64,000 nucleotides of DNA, from NCBI GenBank assembly GCA_965644295.1, contig CBFFRP010000276.1, positions 62,001-126,000 of the forward strand. Direction: 5' to 3'. The first letter of the stretch is position 1. The number at the start of each line of letters is the position of its first letter. The notes under the pieces are model-generated. The model saw nothing but the letters and a program-made list of their open reading frames with translations, did no database searches and was not told the origin of the DNA. A program made the position numbers and the translations under genes. Source of the stretch: Paraphysomonas bandaiensis (Eukaryota; Chrysophyceae). Positions 1 through 12,865 of the stretch are shown one piece after another.

Positions 1-223
1 ACCAATGCTGTTCTCACGAATTATTCGCTCGAGTTTATTACCAGTTGTACATACTATAATCAGATATAGCCTGTAAAGGTTAACTGAAAATGAAAAAATG
101 GCTATACAAAGTAACTATATCAGGTGTATTTGACTTCACTTCACGAAGTGTAGTAACACAGTTTTAAAACATCCAGACATATCAAACAGCAAAAACTATC
201 CACAGGGAATTTTTATTTCATAC

Positions 224-1926
224 TTAGCTAACGCTATGTCTCCTAGGCCTTTGTGATCGAGAAGGTGTGTTCGTTCCATCCATTCTGCCTAACACAGGAT
301 GTACTGAATTCTTATCCAGCTCTATTACTGGAAGTACACGTCGTTTGTTACCACCAGTATGAGTGCTACTTGGAGTAAACGAATCGTGAGTTGACTCCTT
401 TGACGGCATTTTCGTGGGTTTTTGGGTTCTTGGGGATGCGGAATTCCTCCTGCTGCGTGGTGTCTTATGTCGCTTAGAATCTTCTGAATCCACCTCCAAC
501 TCGGCTGTCGTGTCTATAGGTAGCGGAGATATAATTTTAGTGACTGCCTTAGCAGCTTTTTTCTTGGAAATATGGTTTAAGGTTTTCTTTCGAGAATTTT
601 CTTCAGGCAACTCGAGCATAGCTTGCGCACCTACAGAGTATCATCACTTCATCAATGTATGCGGAATGTGTACTCACAAGATGATTTAGGTCGGTACTTA
701 TCCGGCTGAGAGCATTGTTGAATGAAATTGTCAATAACATTTTTCCTGTTAACATTTTAGTGATATGCAAGAATATCAACAGTTAAGGTTTAGTGCCTGG
801 ATTCTAAAACTGGAAGCACTCCCGTCTTTTTAAGTTGTTTATCGTCATATGAATTTCGTCGTTCCTTAGCGCGAGGCACTGTCTTCCGCTGCATCTTTTG
901 TCCACGCTGTCCTCGTAAATCGGTTATATTCATTAATTCCTTCACTTTCTCATCACTTTTTGCAACATTCAGTACTAACAAGGAATTAGTGTCTTGCATG
1001 TCGCTCGCAGAATGTGACAGGATATCTTCTTCAGCAGTAGTTCGCAGACCAATCAAATCCTTAATATGAACATATTCTTTCCCACCACTACGAGCAATTC
1101 GCTTCTGGCCATGGTTTTTCCAAAAGCGCTTGCCGAGAACTTTGTTTTGAAGTTTCCTCTGCATTTCAAATGCTGGGAAAAACAGAGCTGGGTGACTCTT
1201 TGAGAAGTCTCTGAACTCAGAAGGGCCAAAGGTTTGGCTCTCGGAATGTGAGATTTTATGATACAGTCTGCAAATACCATAAGGTATTAATATACAGTAT
1301 AACACATTGTACTAACTGCATGGCACGCTTATTGCTTTCAAAATTATCTCCATAGAGATCCCGCAGCATTCGTGCAACTTCAGAAATTTCCAATACGTTG
1401 CTACAATCATGATCGTACATGTCAAAGCTGAACAAGTCTATACATAAAGTTACCAATAAGGTGAAGTAGTATATATAGAGATCAATATTGGCTTACAAAG
1501 AGCTTCATCTCCTAGAGTTGCATAATTCCAAACACTAATTACAAATTCGCGAAAGTCCACCTGCCCACTCCCATCCTACATGAAAATATTTACCCAAAAT
1601 TAACAGTGAAAACAACAGCATACCACATCCATAATAGAAAATACTTGTCGTGAAAACGTTGTATTTTCAATGTCCATATACATTAGCATTTCTAATACAT
1701 CAATCTCTCCTGAGCCATCAACGTCAACATGACGGAAAATATTATACAGACGACGAATCTCAAATTCAGAAAGCATGAGTCGTTCAAAATCATCTCTCCA
1801 TGCATTCAACCGTAGATCATATTTATAAATATTTCTCAGTAGTAGCAGTGTGGTAGCTACTTTGTGTTTTAAGTTTGCCATATTTGCAACTTTAGCTTTA
1901 GTGCTTTCGGTAACCATAACACACAA
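224..1926 (-). CDS. EF-hand calcium-binding protein (paralogue of the 2854-4382 gene)
   Basis: Multi-exon gene; likely exons are 1926-1624, 1575-1497, 1437-1317 and 1267-about 790, plus a last exon ending at 224. Two loops fit the EF-hand consensus: DVDGSGEIDVLE in exon 1, and DVDGSGQVDFRE split across the first intron. A third, DHDCSNVLEISE, follows in exon 3. After the EF-hands comes a conserved stretch with ALFFPAFEMQ, then a basic Ser-rich tail ending RRHSVS. The same order, intron positions and tail occur in the divergent neighbour, so the two are duplicates. The best start is ATG at 1926 or 1917. The join between about 790 and 619 is the weakest part. A role as a calcium sensor is family knowledge; I cannot name the target. 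Confidence 0.72.
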
Positions 1927-2422
1927 ATCTCTATATGTAAATACACTATAGACTTGTTAAGTTAGATACTATAAAGGAACTCCTTCACTCGTAATTCAAG
2001 TTAATTCAAAGGATATAAACAAGTGTGGCTTGATGTCCACCCTCAAGTTATATGGCAGTGGTAACGAATAAGCGGCTCCGATGTGGCGATATACATTATG
2101 ACGAACAATACTAACACTACATCCAATAGAATCTATGTAACTCTATATACATGAAATTGATTGGCTAATATTTCAGTTTAGGGAAATTCTGGCGAATTAA
2201 ATTAAAAGCATGCATATCGTATGTATACTGCTGCTGGTGCTGTACGACTCAAGTACTGTGTGCATATACGGTCCTGTATTACTACGAGACAAAGCAGGGA
2301 ATACATTAGTTAACAGTGTTAGTTATGGATGTAGCCGTATGTACCCCACTGTGTATAGAGTTGTATGGAGTATTCTCTGTATACAATACAGTATGCTGTA
2401 TAGAGTGGTATGCTGCATACGT

Positions 2423-2542
2423 ATCGGAAATAAATTGAAGCAAATATAATCTATATAAATACAATACACCTACGGCTGTAATACAGATAATTTTTATCTC
2501 AATATTTGAGGCATCTTGGAACAAAAATATACAAAGGATGCC
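2423..2542 (+). repeat. Dispersed ~125-bp element, copy A (divergent intergenic)
   Basis: Starts near CGGAAATAAATTGAAG and ends AAAGGATGCC. The right end is a hairpin-like GGCATC...GATGCC pair enclosing TTGGAACAAAAATATACAAA. Related copies lie at 7105-7235, 39754-39875, 51298-51427 and 56943-57073. It sits between the two head-to-head EF-hand genes. The preceding ~200 bp is rich in CTGTATA/GTATAC words. Confidence 0.75.
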
Positions 2543-2853
2543 AATACGTATATGAGGATGCAGGGAATCTTATCGTACTGTTCGACAGTTGAATGGGATC
2601 ATGTATGCATCCTGCTATCACCACCATCCACCATTGAAATCATTGCATAACAAGAAAATTGAATGAGATATTCATAATCAATAGAATTGTATTGCATGTA
2701 TAGATGATATATGAACCAGTTATTCGAACGATATAATACAATTGAGAATTATATTGCAAGTATAGTCCATATATAGAATACACGACACGCAACATACTTA
2801 TATTGTCTATTAAGGACGATTTGGTTTAACAATACATTCATTCTATATTTCTA

Positions 2854-4382
2854 ATGGTTGATGTACAACATGCAAGTCCTGAGAAGAAGAAATCACTGCC
2901 AAAGAAGCCCCGTCCAACCTTTATGAGGCAAGTGATAAATGTCCTCATGTTGGCCAGGAATGTCTATAAGTTCGACAAGAGGTTAATGATATGGAAAGAT
3001 GAATTCCAAGAAATGAAACTTGGCGAATTTGATATTCGCCGTATGTATTGTTTATTTCGACAAATAGATATGGATGGGGTCAACAGGATCAACATTGAAG
3101 AAATGATGCTTTACTTTGGAGTTGAATGCACAAGGTTTGCTAAAGAAATGTTTTCAATTCTGAGTGTGGTGAGTGTACACTGCTGTACTTGAATGAATAA
3201 GTTATCGTTCTCTAGGATATATGCCGCACACTTAATTTTCGTGACTTCGTTCTCTGCATGTGGAATTTTCTAACACTTAATGACGATGCCATTTGTAAGT
3301 GCCAGAATTTTTGCATGGGCCGTTCTTATATTGTATAGATTTGTTTGGCTTTGATTTGTACGACAAGAATAACAACAACGAGCTTGAACTTTCTGAAGTG
3401 AAAAGAATGTTGAAGGATTTATACTCCGATCACTTTGAGACAAGCAAAAGAGCTATGGCGTAAGTTTCTTCTTACATTGTACTCAACGTATGATGTGTAC
3501 TGTGGTGAGCAGACTTTATCAACGAGTGAGATTGCGAGGAGAAAGAATCGGTCCACAAGAATTCAAAGAATATGCTAGAAATAATCCAGCTCTATTTTTT
3601 CCCGCCTTTGACATGCAGCAAAAGATACGAAAACAAGTTATCGGCAAAATTTTCTGGAAAAGCAAGGCTAAATCCCGTGCGAAGTGTGCGATAGAGTCGT
3701 GTCCTCGTGTTAAGGATTTACTAGCTTTCTGTTCGCAAAAGGATGACAACGGTCTTCTTGTACTGGATACAACCGCTTCCGAAAATTCCTTGGGTCGAAA
3801 TTCTTGGCGGACAGCTGCCAGGGGAACTGCACAAGGTTCTCCCGTGTATCCAAAGGGATCCCCACAGCAGTGAGTATATCAATATACTGTTTTCCTATGA
3901 TGTGTTCACTTTCGATTGGATATTTTCAGTCAAGATACGCGAGATGGGATATTGAATCGATACGCATCTGCTAAAGAAACAGATGGGAGTGGACTTTCTC
4001 CTGCGAACATAGAACCTTCAGGCAAATCATCGATTGGTATGACCATTAAGTCTTACGAATATGTTGTCTGACGTCTATTTTGGTAGACAAAGGAAGACGT
4101 AAGTCTGCGCGCGGTTCGCCATCAAAAGCGATTGACTTTCTTCTCGGGAGTACGGACTCTGATTTGAGTGATAGGATCAACTCAAACCGAAAATTGAAAC
4201 GTGGGAATGAATCTGGCAAGGCAGTCGTCTCAACGAAGTCCAAAAACACTGGTCGTCGTGCAACTATCACATCTGTGGGCGGTGATAAACGACGTGTGGC
4301 TCCAGAGTCTGCTAAGGGAGTTGAGCTCTTGGGTAGTGCGAAATCTCCATCTAAGAAGACGAGGCGCAATAGCGTCTCCTAA
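2854..4382 (+). CDS. EF-hand calcium-binding protein
   Basis: Six exons with phase-compatible GT-AG joins: 2854-3168, 3216-3294, 3339-3459, 3513-3869, 3930-4036 and 4087-4382. The first EF loop is DMDGVNRINIEE (valine at position 5 is atypical). The second loop equivalent, created by the first splice, reads SVDICRTLNFRD and has lost most ligands. The third, DKNNNNELELSE, is canonical. The ALFFPAFDMQ block and the basic tail ending RRNSVS match the paralogue at 224-1926. Because the middle loop is intact there (DVDGSGQVDFRE) and degenerate here, the two copies probably differ in calcium affinity. Product about 420 residues; no membrane segment seen. Confidence 0.75.
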
Positions 4383-4858
4383 TCCTGCTACACTACCAGT
4401 TTTATACACTCATTACAGTTTTAAATGTACGTATTTTATAAAGTTTAATTGGGACAGTCTGGAACAGATGTCAGGAAATTACACACTATTCACACTGCAA
4501 TGACTAGCGCTTGTCATGTAGCAGTCAGTTTATTATTTTTTCGGTAGTCCCTAGTCATTATTTTTCATAATCTGACTGTTTTATATAAAGTAGATTATGT
4601 TAGCAGAGTTATGGCACATACATAATGACTGCTGTTTGAAGTGTTGCTTTGCTTTTAATTTATAACTTCATTTTTTTTATAACTCTTCTCTTTTCTGGGA
4701 TATGAGATAAGTAGTTTACATACAATACACAATATGAATTAGAATATTAAAAATATAGAAGTGAATTATATGTAGAGAGTAAATCTTAATCTTTATAAAA
4801 AAAGTTCTTATCTCAAAAGCCAATTATATAGAATGCTTAACTGGGTGTAAATCAACGA
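4383..4858. other. Convergent intergenic spacer
   Basis: About 475 bp of AT-rich sequence between the 3' ends of the plus-strand EF-hand gene and the minus-strand lipase gene. I see no ORF, RNA gene or repeat in it. Confidence 0.6.
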
Positions 4859-6943
4859 TCACAAAGAACTGACCCCTTTAATACGCTGCTGCAATACCCA
4901 AATCTGGAAGCTCTCTGAAATTTGTCTTACCTGCAGCACTGAATCATACAAAATAATCACGGAGCCTAGTATCTGGTATATGAATCTTGTGGACATATTT
5001 ATCTCCAGTACGATTAGCATTAAAGTAAATAGAGATAAAGTTACTAGAAATGCTGCCCATAATACAGTCCACAAAATTTGATGGTACTTTGGCGTGGTAC
5101 TGACGATCCATCCACATTTAGATAAAACACACATTATTTCTCTGAAAATACAGATCAAGAAAAAGGGAGGAGATATACTGGGTGATGAATCGAGAGAATA
5201 GCACAAAACAAGCGATGCTACAAATGCAGCTGAGGCAAGTGGACAATGTGCATATAATGAGTCCTTACTTGCACTCACTAACACAACGACCTCCATGAAT
5301 AACAAAAGAGAATACGCACTGAGTGCTGGTATTTCGATAAAAATATGCAGAAACCACAGCGTAATAGAGATCAATGGCAGGCATAGTCTAACCATGCTAA
5401 ACATGATGGATATTCTCTCTGAAACCAAAAGCCGGCAACGATTTCCAACAGTTTGAGTTGTGCAACACTGGGGAGCTCCAACAATAGCTATATAGGTGCT
5501 GTGTAACAACCAGTAAGTAACTACACATCCCATAAAAAACAAAGATACGCTCCTGGCCGTTGTAGATGCGATTGTGAAGACTGAGGTGACAACTACTAAA
5601 ATCCAGAGAATATCAGAATACAATAATGGTGAGGTCCACCTGAGAGAGAGTTGTTCGTAGGTGAGTTCTTGTTTATCTGGCGGAGCACTGCAGATAACGT
5701 CATTGTCAATTACTGGACGGGTGTTAAACTTCTTCGAGTGCGAGTCAAACTGCGAAACAGCTTGAAATATAGTATCCCATGTGTCTTGGCAACACATTGC
5801 GAGTCTAAAGTGTTCTATGGATCTTTCGCAAACGTACCACACACCAGGAGTGAGTTTACAGCGTAGAGAATAATGGTCAGATTCTTTGGAGTAAGTTGAT
5901 AGGTCTAAAGGTATCCATGGATGGCGATCAGGTGAAGGAAATATTGGACGAGTTTGAGACACAGATGACAGAAGTCCGTCCCAGCCCTCATTAAACCATT
6001 CATTACAGTTTACTGATGCAATTGGTCGGCACACTAGACGACCGAACAGACTCTTGCCTAGAATTATCGTAAATTGATTCCAGCAGAGAGCTAGTAAAGA
6101 AGCTGAATTCGAAACAGGGTATGTTAAGCTTCCTGTGATGCTTAAATAATAAGTGTTAGGGTAGGTGCATAGAAAGTCGCCCCATCGACGTTGAGAATGC
6201 AGAGTCATATCGTACGCGGCGTTATCAGTGTTCGACGCTACAGTCACGCCGAGCCACCCAAGCAATAAACGGAAAAAGGAATCATTGTGGGACATATGTA
6301 GCGACCAATACTCTAATAACAGAGGAAAGTTAGTCAAATACAATAATCAGAATTCTTCGACATATAAGTACTACCTACCAAAATTACATCCAACAATCTG
6401 AGATATGAAACGTATACCGAAGAAGTCCGCCAAGTGAATACAGTTGCTTAAAACAAATCCAGGAGAACCCCATGTCACAACAGGTGGAATATTTGTGTGA
6501 GCACCGAGAAGATACGTCGCAAGTGCACCATTCAGAGGGGAATTTACAGTTATTATACCAGTAACCCATGATGATGTAGTTTCATAACCCTCAAATTGAT
6601 TTGTTGCAAGATAAGAATGTAAAGCACGTGCAGTAACGCCTCCATAACTATGTCCTACAAGTATAACAGGATTATCTTCTCCCCAATTTGATAATTTTCC
6701 TTTTGTAAATACTTTTCCATAACAATCATGCCCATGAAATTCACTGTGTTGATATCCATAATTCACTTGACCACCAATGAGTTCATAGAAGCATTCTATG
6801 ACTCTATCATGTATAGACATAACTGATGAAGGGAATAAACTGATTAATGTTATATTATCTGGTAAATAATAAGGACGACAATCCCATCCATCAGGATTAA
6901 GGAAACCACTAATAAATACAACAGTTGTTTGTTTAGTGGACAT
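4859..6943 (-). CDS. Lipase (staphylococcal/Bacillus-lipase-like) fused to a multipass membrane domain
   Basis: Two exons join in phase (exon 1 ends ...GGATGTAATTTTG before GTAGGT; exon 2 starts AGTATTGGTCGC after TTATTAG). Exon 1 carries an alpha/beta-hydrolase core: VVFISGF, HDRVIECFYELIGGQVNYG, and the nucleophile elbow GHSYGGVTAR. Exon 2 completes the lipase with a WDGLLSS...RPIF segment and ERSIEHFRL, a plausible catalytic-histidine region. This continuity across the intron supports one gene. From about 420 residues in, there are roughly six to eight hydrophobic spans (e.g. ILWILVVVTSVFTI). The GxSxG lipase with C-terminal membrane spans resembles PGAP1/Bst1 in layout, but the core looks like the secreted bacterial/yeast lipase family. 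ATG at 6943 (MSTKQ) is preferred over the upstream one at 7030. Substrate unknown. Confidence 0.7.
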
Positions 6944-7104
6944 CTTTGTAATGTATGGTATTAGATGAGTGTATTGTAATAGTATAGTAGTATATATATG
7001 TATAGTAGGATGAGCTACATGATAATTCATATGTTACTATGATATATACACATAATATACTAAACATCTTCGTAATCTTTGAGTTGACGTCGTATCAGCA
7101 GTCA

Positions 7105-7235
7105 GCATCATATTATTCGGAAATATATTGAAGCAAATATCCTCTATATTACTGTGATAAAACTACGGCTGAAATACAGATAATTATTGTCTCAATATTA
7201 GAGGCATCTTGGAACAAAAATATACAAAGGATGCC
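7105..7235 (+). repeat. Dispersed ~125-bp element, copy B (divergent intergenic)
   Basis: Runs from GCATCATATTATTCGG to AAAGGATGCC, with the internal GAGGCATCTTGG hairpin arm. It lies between the divergent lipase and IQ-motif genes. The outer ends GCATC and GATGC are inverted. Confidence 0.75.
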
Positions 7236-7620
7236 GATATGCATCTTCGTAATCTTCGAGTTGACGTATCATACTATCATCTCACTTCATTGATATCTAG
7301 CCAATCACCACTCAGTATATATATTACGACAGATTGTTATATAAGAATGCATCATTTATTGTATTCCCTGTATTCCTATATACCATCCCTGTTTATGCGT
7401 ATGTGGTATTTGGTATGTCCTTTGGCCATTTTTTATGGCTTCAACCTTTAAATATCTGTATTTTTAATGAAATTTAGGGATTTACGGATTTAAGTTTCCT
7501 AAAAAATGGCGTTTCTACATACAGAGATCTGCTGTATACAGCAGAGTATGTGTTGTATATACAGTATACAGCAGTATAACTCTATGTATGTAACCACCTC
7601 ACACCATACTTTAAACATCA

Positions 7621-7627
7621 CACATAC

Positions 7628-7688
<61 letters not shown>

Positions 7689-7692
7689 TAGA
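7621..7692. repeat. (CATA)n(TA)n(GA)n microsatellite
   Basis: Compound simple repeat: CATACATACATA, then about 32 nt of TA, then GA repeats. It lies about 190 bp upstream of the IQ-motif gene start. Confidence 0.95.
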
Positions 7693-7876
7693 GATGTCTA
7701 GAGATGATATCAATCAATCAATGAGATAGAAAATCTCTGTATTATATTAGAGATATTTAATTCATATCTATATCTCTATATAATCATGACATGAAAGCAT
7801 CTATAATCCATATATATATACACTAATAAGTTCATACTAGACTCTTCTCTTCTTAAGAGACTAGATCATATAGATC

Positions 7877-10873
7877 ATGTTACCTAGTATTAATGATAAT
7901 CTTATATCACGTGTCAGATCATCTGAAACATTTCCTCGTATTAAAGCAGCTGAAGCAAAACTTAAAGAAGATATACGTAAAAGAAAACAAAATAGAAAGA
8001 AATGTAAAGAGAAAGAAATGCATGGTGATATATATAAAGATGATCATCCATCTGGACAACCAAAAAAACAATTATTTTCATCTCATATTCTTGATGATGA
8101 TGCTGAAAATGCAAAATATATGTTGTATAATGAAGTATCTTATCCCAAATTATTTCAAGAAGGAGATACTGTTAGTCCGGTTGATGCTGAAGCTGTTATG
8201 GATAAGTTATGGGTGGCTGGCTTTCTAGACCGAGCTGGAAAAGACCGAGAAAAGTATGAACTAGCAAGAGCATCCAACAGAAAACAAGTTTTACCGTCCT
8301 TCACTAAAAATATGGATCAGGCTAGTGTCGTATCGTCATCATCTGTATCGTCCACATCTACTCAATCTACAAAATCGAAGTCGTCGGTCAAATCTGCGTA
8401 TAAATTTGACCCCAGTGACGCCCCTTGGTCAAGTGCAGCAAGTCGGAGAGCCTCCGTACAGAGTGTCGTAACAGGGGGGGCTACAATAGAGAGTGAAAAC
8501 CCCACTGAATCGACACTATCTGTGAATGACCAATACCGCTTAAAAGTTTTAGAGGATTCCTTGAAGAGCCATGAGGCTAAGAAAAAGAAGAAAAAAAAGG
8601 AATTGGTGAAAGGTATTGCTGTTTATGCAGCGACTAATAAAAGCATAAAACGGAACCGCGCACCTGCGAAAGTTTATCCTGACAGCTTCAGTTCATTTGA
8701 GCTCGAAAATGTGTTCGAGCGTGAACGTATCGAAAATCTTGCTGCCAAGAAGATTCAAAGGGCCTACATTCATTCTTGTGTCATACACAAACTCCGATTT
8801 GTCTTCGTTTGTATGAAGATGGCTGTACGCATTCAACGGTTTATTCGGGGTGTATCAACGCGCCGCCGCGTTGCACAATGGTACAAGGTCAAGACAGAGC
8901 TTGCTACCCAGTGGCAGGCGCGTGTTCGAAAGTGGCGGAGCAATAAGTATCTTCGTAAGCAGCAAGCACACGAGAAGCAGTGTGCTACTAAGATACAAGC
9001 CATGGTTCTTGGGAAGCTTGCGCGACTAAAGGTTTATAATATGAAGCGGCACTTGGCTGCAGAGAGGATTCAGACCACATGGAGAGGGGTCGTGGCGAGA
9101 TCACGCGCAGATCGAATGTGGCTCAGTCGCACCACTATTCCCATCCAAACGATAGCCCGAAAAATGGTAGCCAAAATGAGGTATGCATCTATGCGGGTAG
9201 AACTTAATGAAGCTGCAGTCAAGATTCAGCGATGCTTTCGTTCCTGGTCTGCTGTGCGACGCCTGGCGTCCACACTGCATCGACGAGAAGACCTTTATAG
9301 GGACTACACTGCCGCAATGTTGACCGCGGAGGAAGAGTGGGCAGATGACACCATATTAAAACTTTCTCATCGTTTGGAGAAGAAAGGTATCAGAGATAAA
9401 CTGCGATTGGTGGTAAAGGACTACCAGCGAACACTGGAGGATATTCACTTTAAGGAAAATGATTACATTGAAATAAACAGGCAAAAGGATATCCTCTCTG
9501 CCCGAGCTATCCAGCAGGGGTGGTTACACGAGTTGACGACTAACCTTATCGGGTTACGACGAGATATCACCGATATGAAGCTGAAGTGTGTATTTAAGAA
9601 GCAACACCTTCTCAAGAGCTTGGAGCATCAATTGATCAGGAAGGTGGAAGAAATAGAAGAGGTCGCTAGGTATCGAGACATGATAGCAGATTGTAGAGAG
9701 ATGGTACGCTGGGCATGATATTAACTACGATTTACTCATGTGTACGCTGCTATTGTAGGAGGTGGAAGATAACCGTGTTCGTGACTTTATTCGAAATACC
9801 CTTCAACGTAGACGGGATAAGCAAATGGCAATCGCCAACGAGCGCCGAAAGTGGCAAGTGAAGTTCTACACACCCAGTGGAAAACCAGATAAGCTTCGTC
9901 GGCCCGGAAGAAAATGGGACCCAGCAGCCTATGCTGGACCGGAGAAAATGACATATTGTGGGGCAAGCGGTGTCGACCTACATGCTAACATGAAACCCCG
10001 AATGCTGGGTGCTAAAGTTGGCTCTGACGAAAGTTTACAACAGGTTGTGAACGAGGTATCACTCCAGAACTACCTCCAGCAGGTGATACGTCGTGGTGTT
10101 ATGTAAGCTTCATTTATTGGTGTCGTTCTGAACAGGTTAATCACTATGAGCAACTTCTGAATCCTATTGCGAAAATCATGCAGGACTCCCTAGGGGCCCC
10201 ACCAGGACAGCCTCACCCGAAGGACTCTGGATGGGGCCCTGTAGGGGAGTCCCTTCCTTTGGCGATGGAGCACATCGGCGCCATACCCGCTCATTGGCGC
10301 GGCGATCGTGAGGAATACGAAAGACAGCAAGCCGAGGCGAGACAGAAGCGGGCTATCGAGGAAGCCCAACTCCGAGAGATGGAGGCTTTGGAGGAGGAAA
10401 GGAAAAAACTGTTAAGCGCAAATACGGACGGTATGAGTGAGTTTGCTGACTTCTTCGATCACGAGGGCGAAGAAACGAGCCAGGTTTCTCAGCTCTCGCG
10501 AGATAATACATCGCTACCTACCAGTATATCGAAAGGAAAGTCGAAGCGGCATATTGCATCCAAGATTCCCCATTCTGAACAGATTTCTACTTCCACTGCT
10601 TCGTCCCTTAGTGGTGCCAGCTTTGCGTCGCAAGCGAGTAAAACGAAAAGTAAAGGGTCAGAAACGACTTCCGTTCAGCAACAAGTGGTGGATACAAAGA
10701 AGAGGGAGCCCGATAGCGTGGCTCGTCTTCGCGCTGAGAAAAGGAAGGCTCGACTAAGGGAGAGACAACGAGGGGCGGCTGTAATCCCATGGGCACTTCT
10801 GGATCAGCTGGATGGCGAAAAGAAGAAGTTCGAAGCTGAGGTCTCGTACACTGAGTTTTATCACAAGATATAA
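7877..10873 (+). CDS. IQ-motif (calmodulin-binding) coiled-coil protein
   Basis: Three exons, all phase 0: 7877-9703, 9759-10082 and 10136-10873, giving about 960 residues. The central part (about residues 290-480) has six IQ-type motifs: KKIQRAY, VRIQRFIRG, TKIQAMV, ERIQTTWRG, IPIQTIARK and VKIQRCFRS. These are calmodulin or EF-hand light-chain binding sites by family knowledge. Before them is a Ser/Thr-rich, lysine-rich disordered region. After them are long charged helices and a C-terminal conserved-looking PWALLDQLDGEKKKFEAE. Exon 2 to 3 uses the CAG/GTGATA donor, because the downstream GTAAGC would break frame. No motor or kinase domain is seen, so this is probably a structural or flagellar/centrosomal scaffold (inference). 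Confidence 0.72.
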
Positions 10874-11778
10874 GGAGCGTTACGTTAAGATACAGATTCA
10901 TGTGTGTGCCAATGTGTTAATGTATTGATGTTTTAATTATTTTGTATATATATTTCTAATATGTTACTTAAACAACATTACGTTCGTTGCAACTCTACGG
11001 TGGAGGCATGCACAGACTTACTGGCACACTACTCAATAATTAGCCAACACCACGAAAAGGTGCGAGTCCGACTTTGTCGGGGACAACGAATATATAATTT
11101 AAAATGTCGTCACTCATACTCGGCAATGAGACATGCTTCAAACTACTTTAAACTCTTACATTTCAATGCGATTGTTGAGTTTTGCTGTTTGAGCAATTAA
11201 AAGCTGCAATTCTAAGGTATTGGAATTATGAGAACACAGTTGTGGTTAACAGTATTATGAGGATATGAGGATTAACAACATGATAGCTACTGTAGTAATT
11301 AAACTGAATATAATATATTGATCATACACGATAGTGACGATGTAAGATCGTACGAGAAATGATTGGGTAGAGATAACATGTAATTGATGAATGAGGAGAG
11401 ATATTGATTATAATAGTTATAACAGGATTAATGAGTGAATACACGCCCAGTTAAGTTAGTAAATCATCCAATTGTATCACAACTTGACAGCAAAAAGTTC
11501 TTTCAAAGTTGATTTTAGCTCAACATAGCTTGAAAAAGGTATTGTGCACAAGATAATTCGTCGTTATCAAGAAACATGTGACTTGAAAGTTGACACTATA
11601 TTCACAGACATCGTCCTTCAGTACAGACATTATATCAGTTTCTAGTTTATTTTCCTTTATAGCTGAAATATTATAATATTATCCTCAGGGCGTATCAATA
11701 GTTGTAAACCACAACACGTATTCCAACAATATAGTAACTATATCTGAATAGTACCAAAACAAATATCTCTACTATTCT
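10874..11778. other. Intergenic spacer with a dispersed-repeat fragment
   Basis: About 900 bp AT-rich spacer between convergent genes. The stretch near 11049-11078 (CACGAAAAGGTGCGAGTCCGAC) recurs inverted near 34617-34645. GGTGCGAGTCC is close to a Pol III B-box, but no A-box or cloverleaf is evident. No convincing ORF. Confidence 0.5.
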
Positions 11779-12865
11779 CTACTCACTTCTTCTGCAGCAA
11801 CTCCTTCGATCTTGTCTAATTCTATTGAGCTTTGCTTTCATGTGTTCGACAGCAACATCATAGAGATGATTGTCACCCACCTTTCCGCACTCATCTTCAA
11901 CTATCTTCAGATTATGGTGTTCCCGAAGCTCTACACTAGTTGCACTGGGTTTGTGCCAGCGTCTACTACCCTCTAACATGTTCAATATGCCTTTGAAGTA
12001 AGTGGGGTATGCGCAAGCAAACAAACGAATAGTCCCAGCAAGGTCTTCTGATATACCTGAACGACGAAATACATTATTCCGCGCCACTAAAATATCACAT
12101 TAGCGGACAGCAATTTATCTTACCTACAGCAACTGCTCCCTCAACATGACGGCCCAATTCGTCTATGGGATTTAGATGCTGGACGGCCCCACGCAATACA
12201 TCGCCATTGTTTTCGATGGCGCAGATATCACCACAGAGATAATAAATCATGGCATGCGTAATACCATCTTGTGTATTCAGGCGCGATGAGATCAATCGAC
12301 GAACGCAATTGATATCGTCAAGACAAGAATGAACACTACCATTAGATCCCAAAATTGTTGTCTGAAACTCCTCAAGAGATCCCGTACGTTTGGCCATCTT
12401 CGCTTTTTTCTGATCATAAAGATCAAAAAATAATTGACTTTTTACCCGATTTGAACATCGACGTAATACATTAATATGTTCAACTCTTTTATTTCCAAAA
12501 TCACCTTGAAAATTATGCCAATTCCAATGTCCAGCTAATAAAAGTTTGGATGTATTTGATATATTTTGAATTCTTATTGAATTATTAATAAGAATTTGTA
12601 AATATTCTTTATTATAATCATATTTTATTGGTGACCAATATTTACTACCTGTAGAAAATACAGTCACATCATGTAAACCATGACGATGATATTTTTTTAA
12701 TAATTCAACAAGTGTTTTACTACCACATTTAGGTACACGATTATATATAAGTATATCTGGTTCAGGTGTAGATTGTAAATAATTACAATATTGATGAACA
12801 AGATTATTTGTATTCGATTTTGTGTTATGTATGATATATAAGAATATGATAAGAAGAATCTGCAT
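11779..12865 (-). CDS. Sulfotransferase, heparan/uronyl 2-O-sulfotransferase-like
   Basis: Two exons: 12865-12124, then about 12088-11779, joined in phase (GTA-G + TG-GCG). The N-terminus MQILLIIFLYIIHNTKS is a signal peptide or signal anchor, placing the enzyme in the Golgi/ER lumen. The PAPS 5'-phosphosulfate loop is VPKCGSKT, preceded by LIYNR. A second family block is GHWNWHNF...RVEHINVLRRCSNRVKSQLFF, matching the 3'-phosphate-binding and R-x-x-x-R region of the HS2ST/UST fold. Cysteines CLDDINC follow. The substrate is probably a sulfated surface polysaccharide (inference). The 5' third of the coding sequence is very AT-rich compared with the 3' part. Confidence 0.72.

Noticed and set aside
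11049-11078. Pol III B-box-like GGTGCGAGTCC as a tRNA or tRNA-derived SINE
   Set aside because: No A-box, cloverleaf or anticodon stem could be folded by eye; kept only as a dispersed-repeat fragment.
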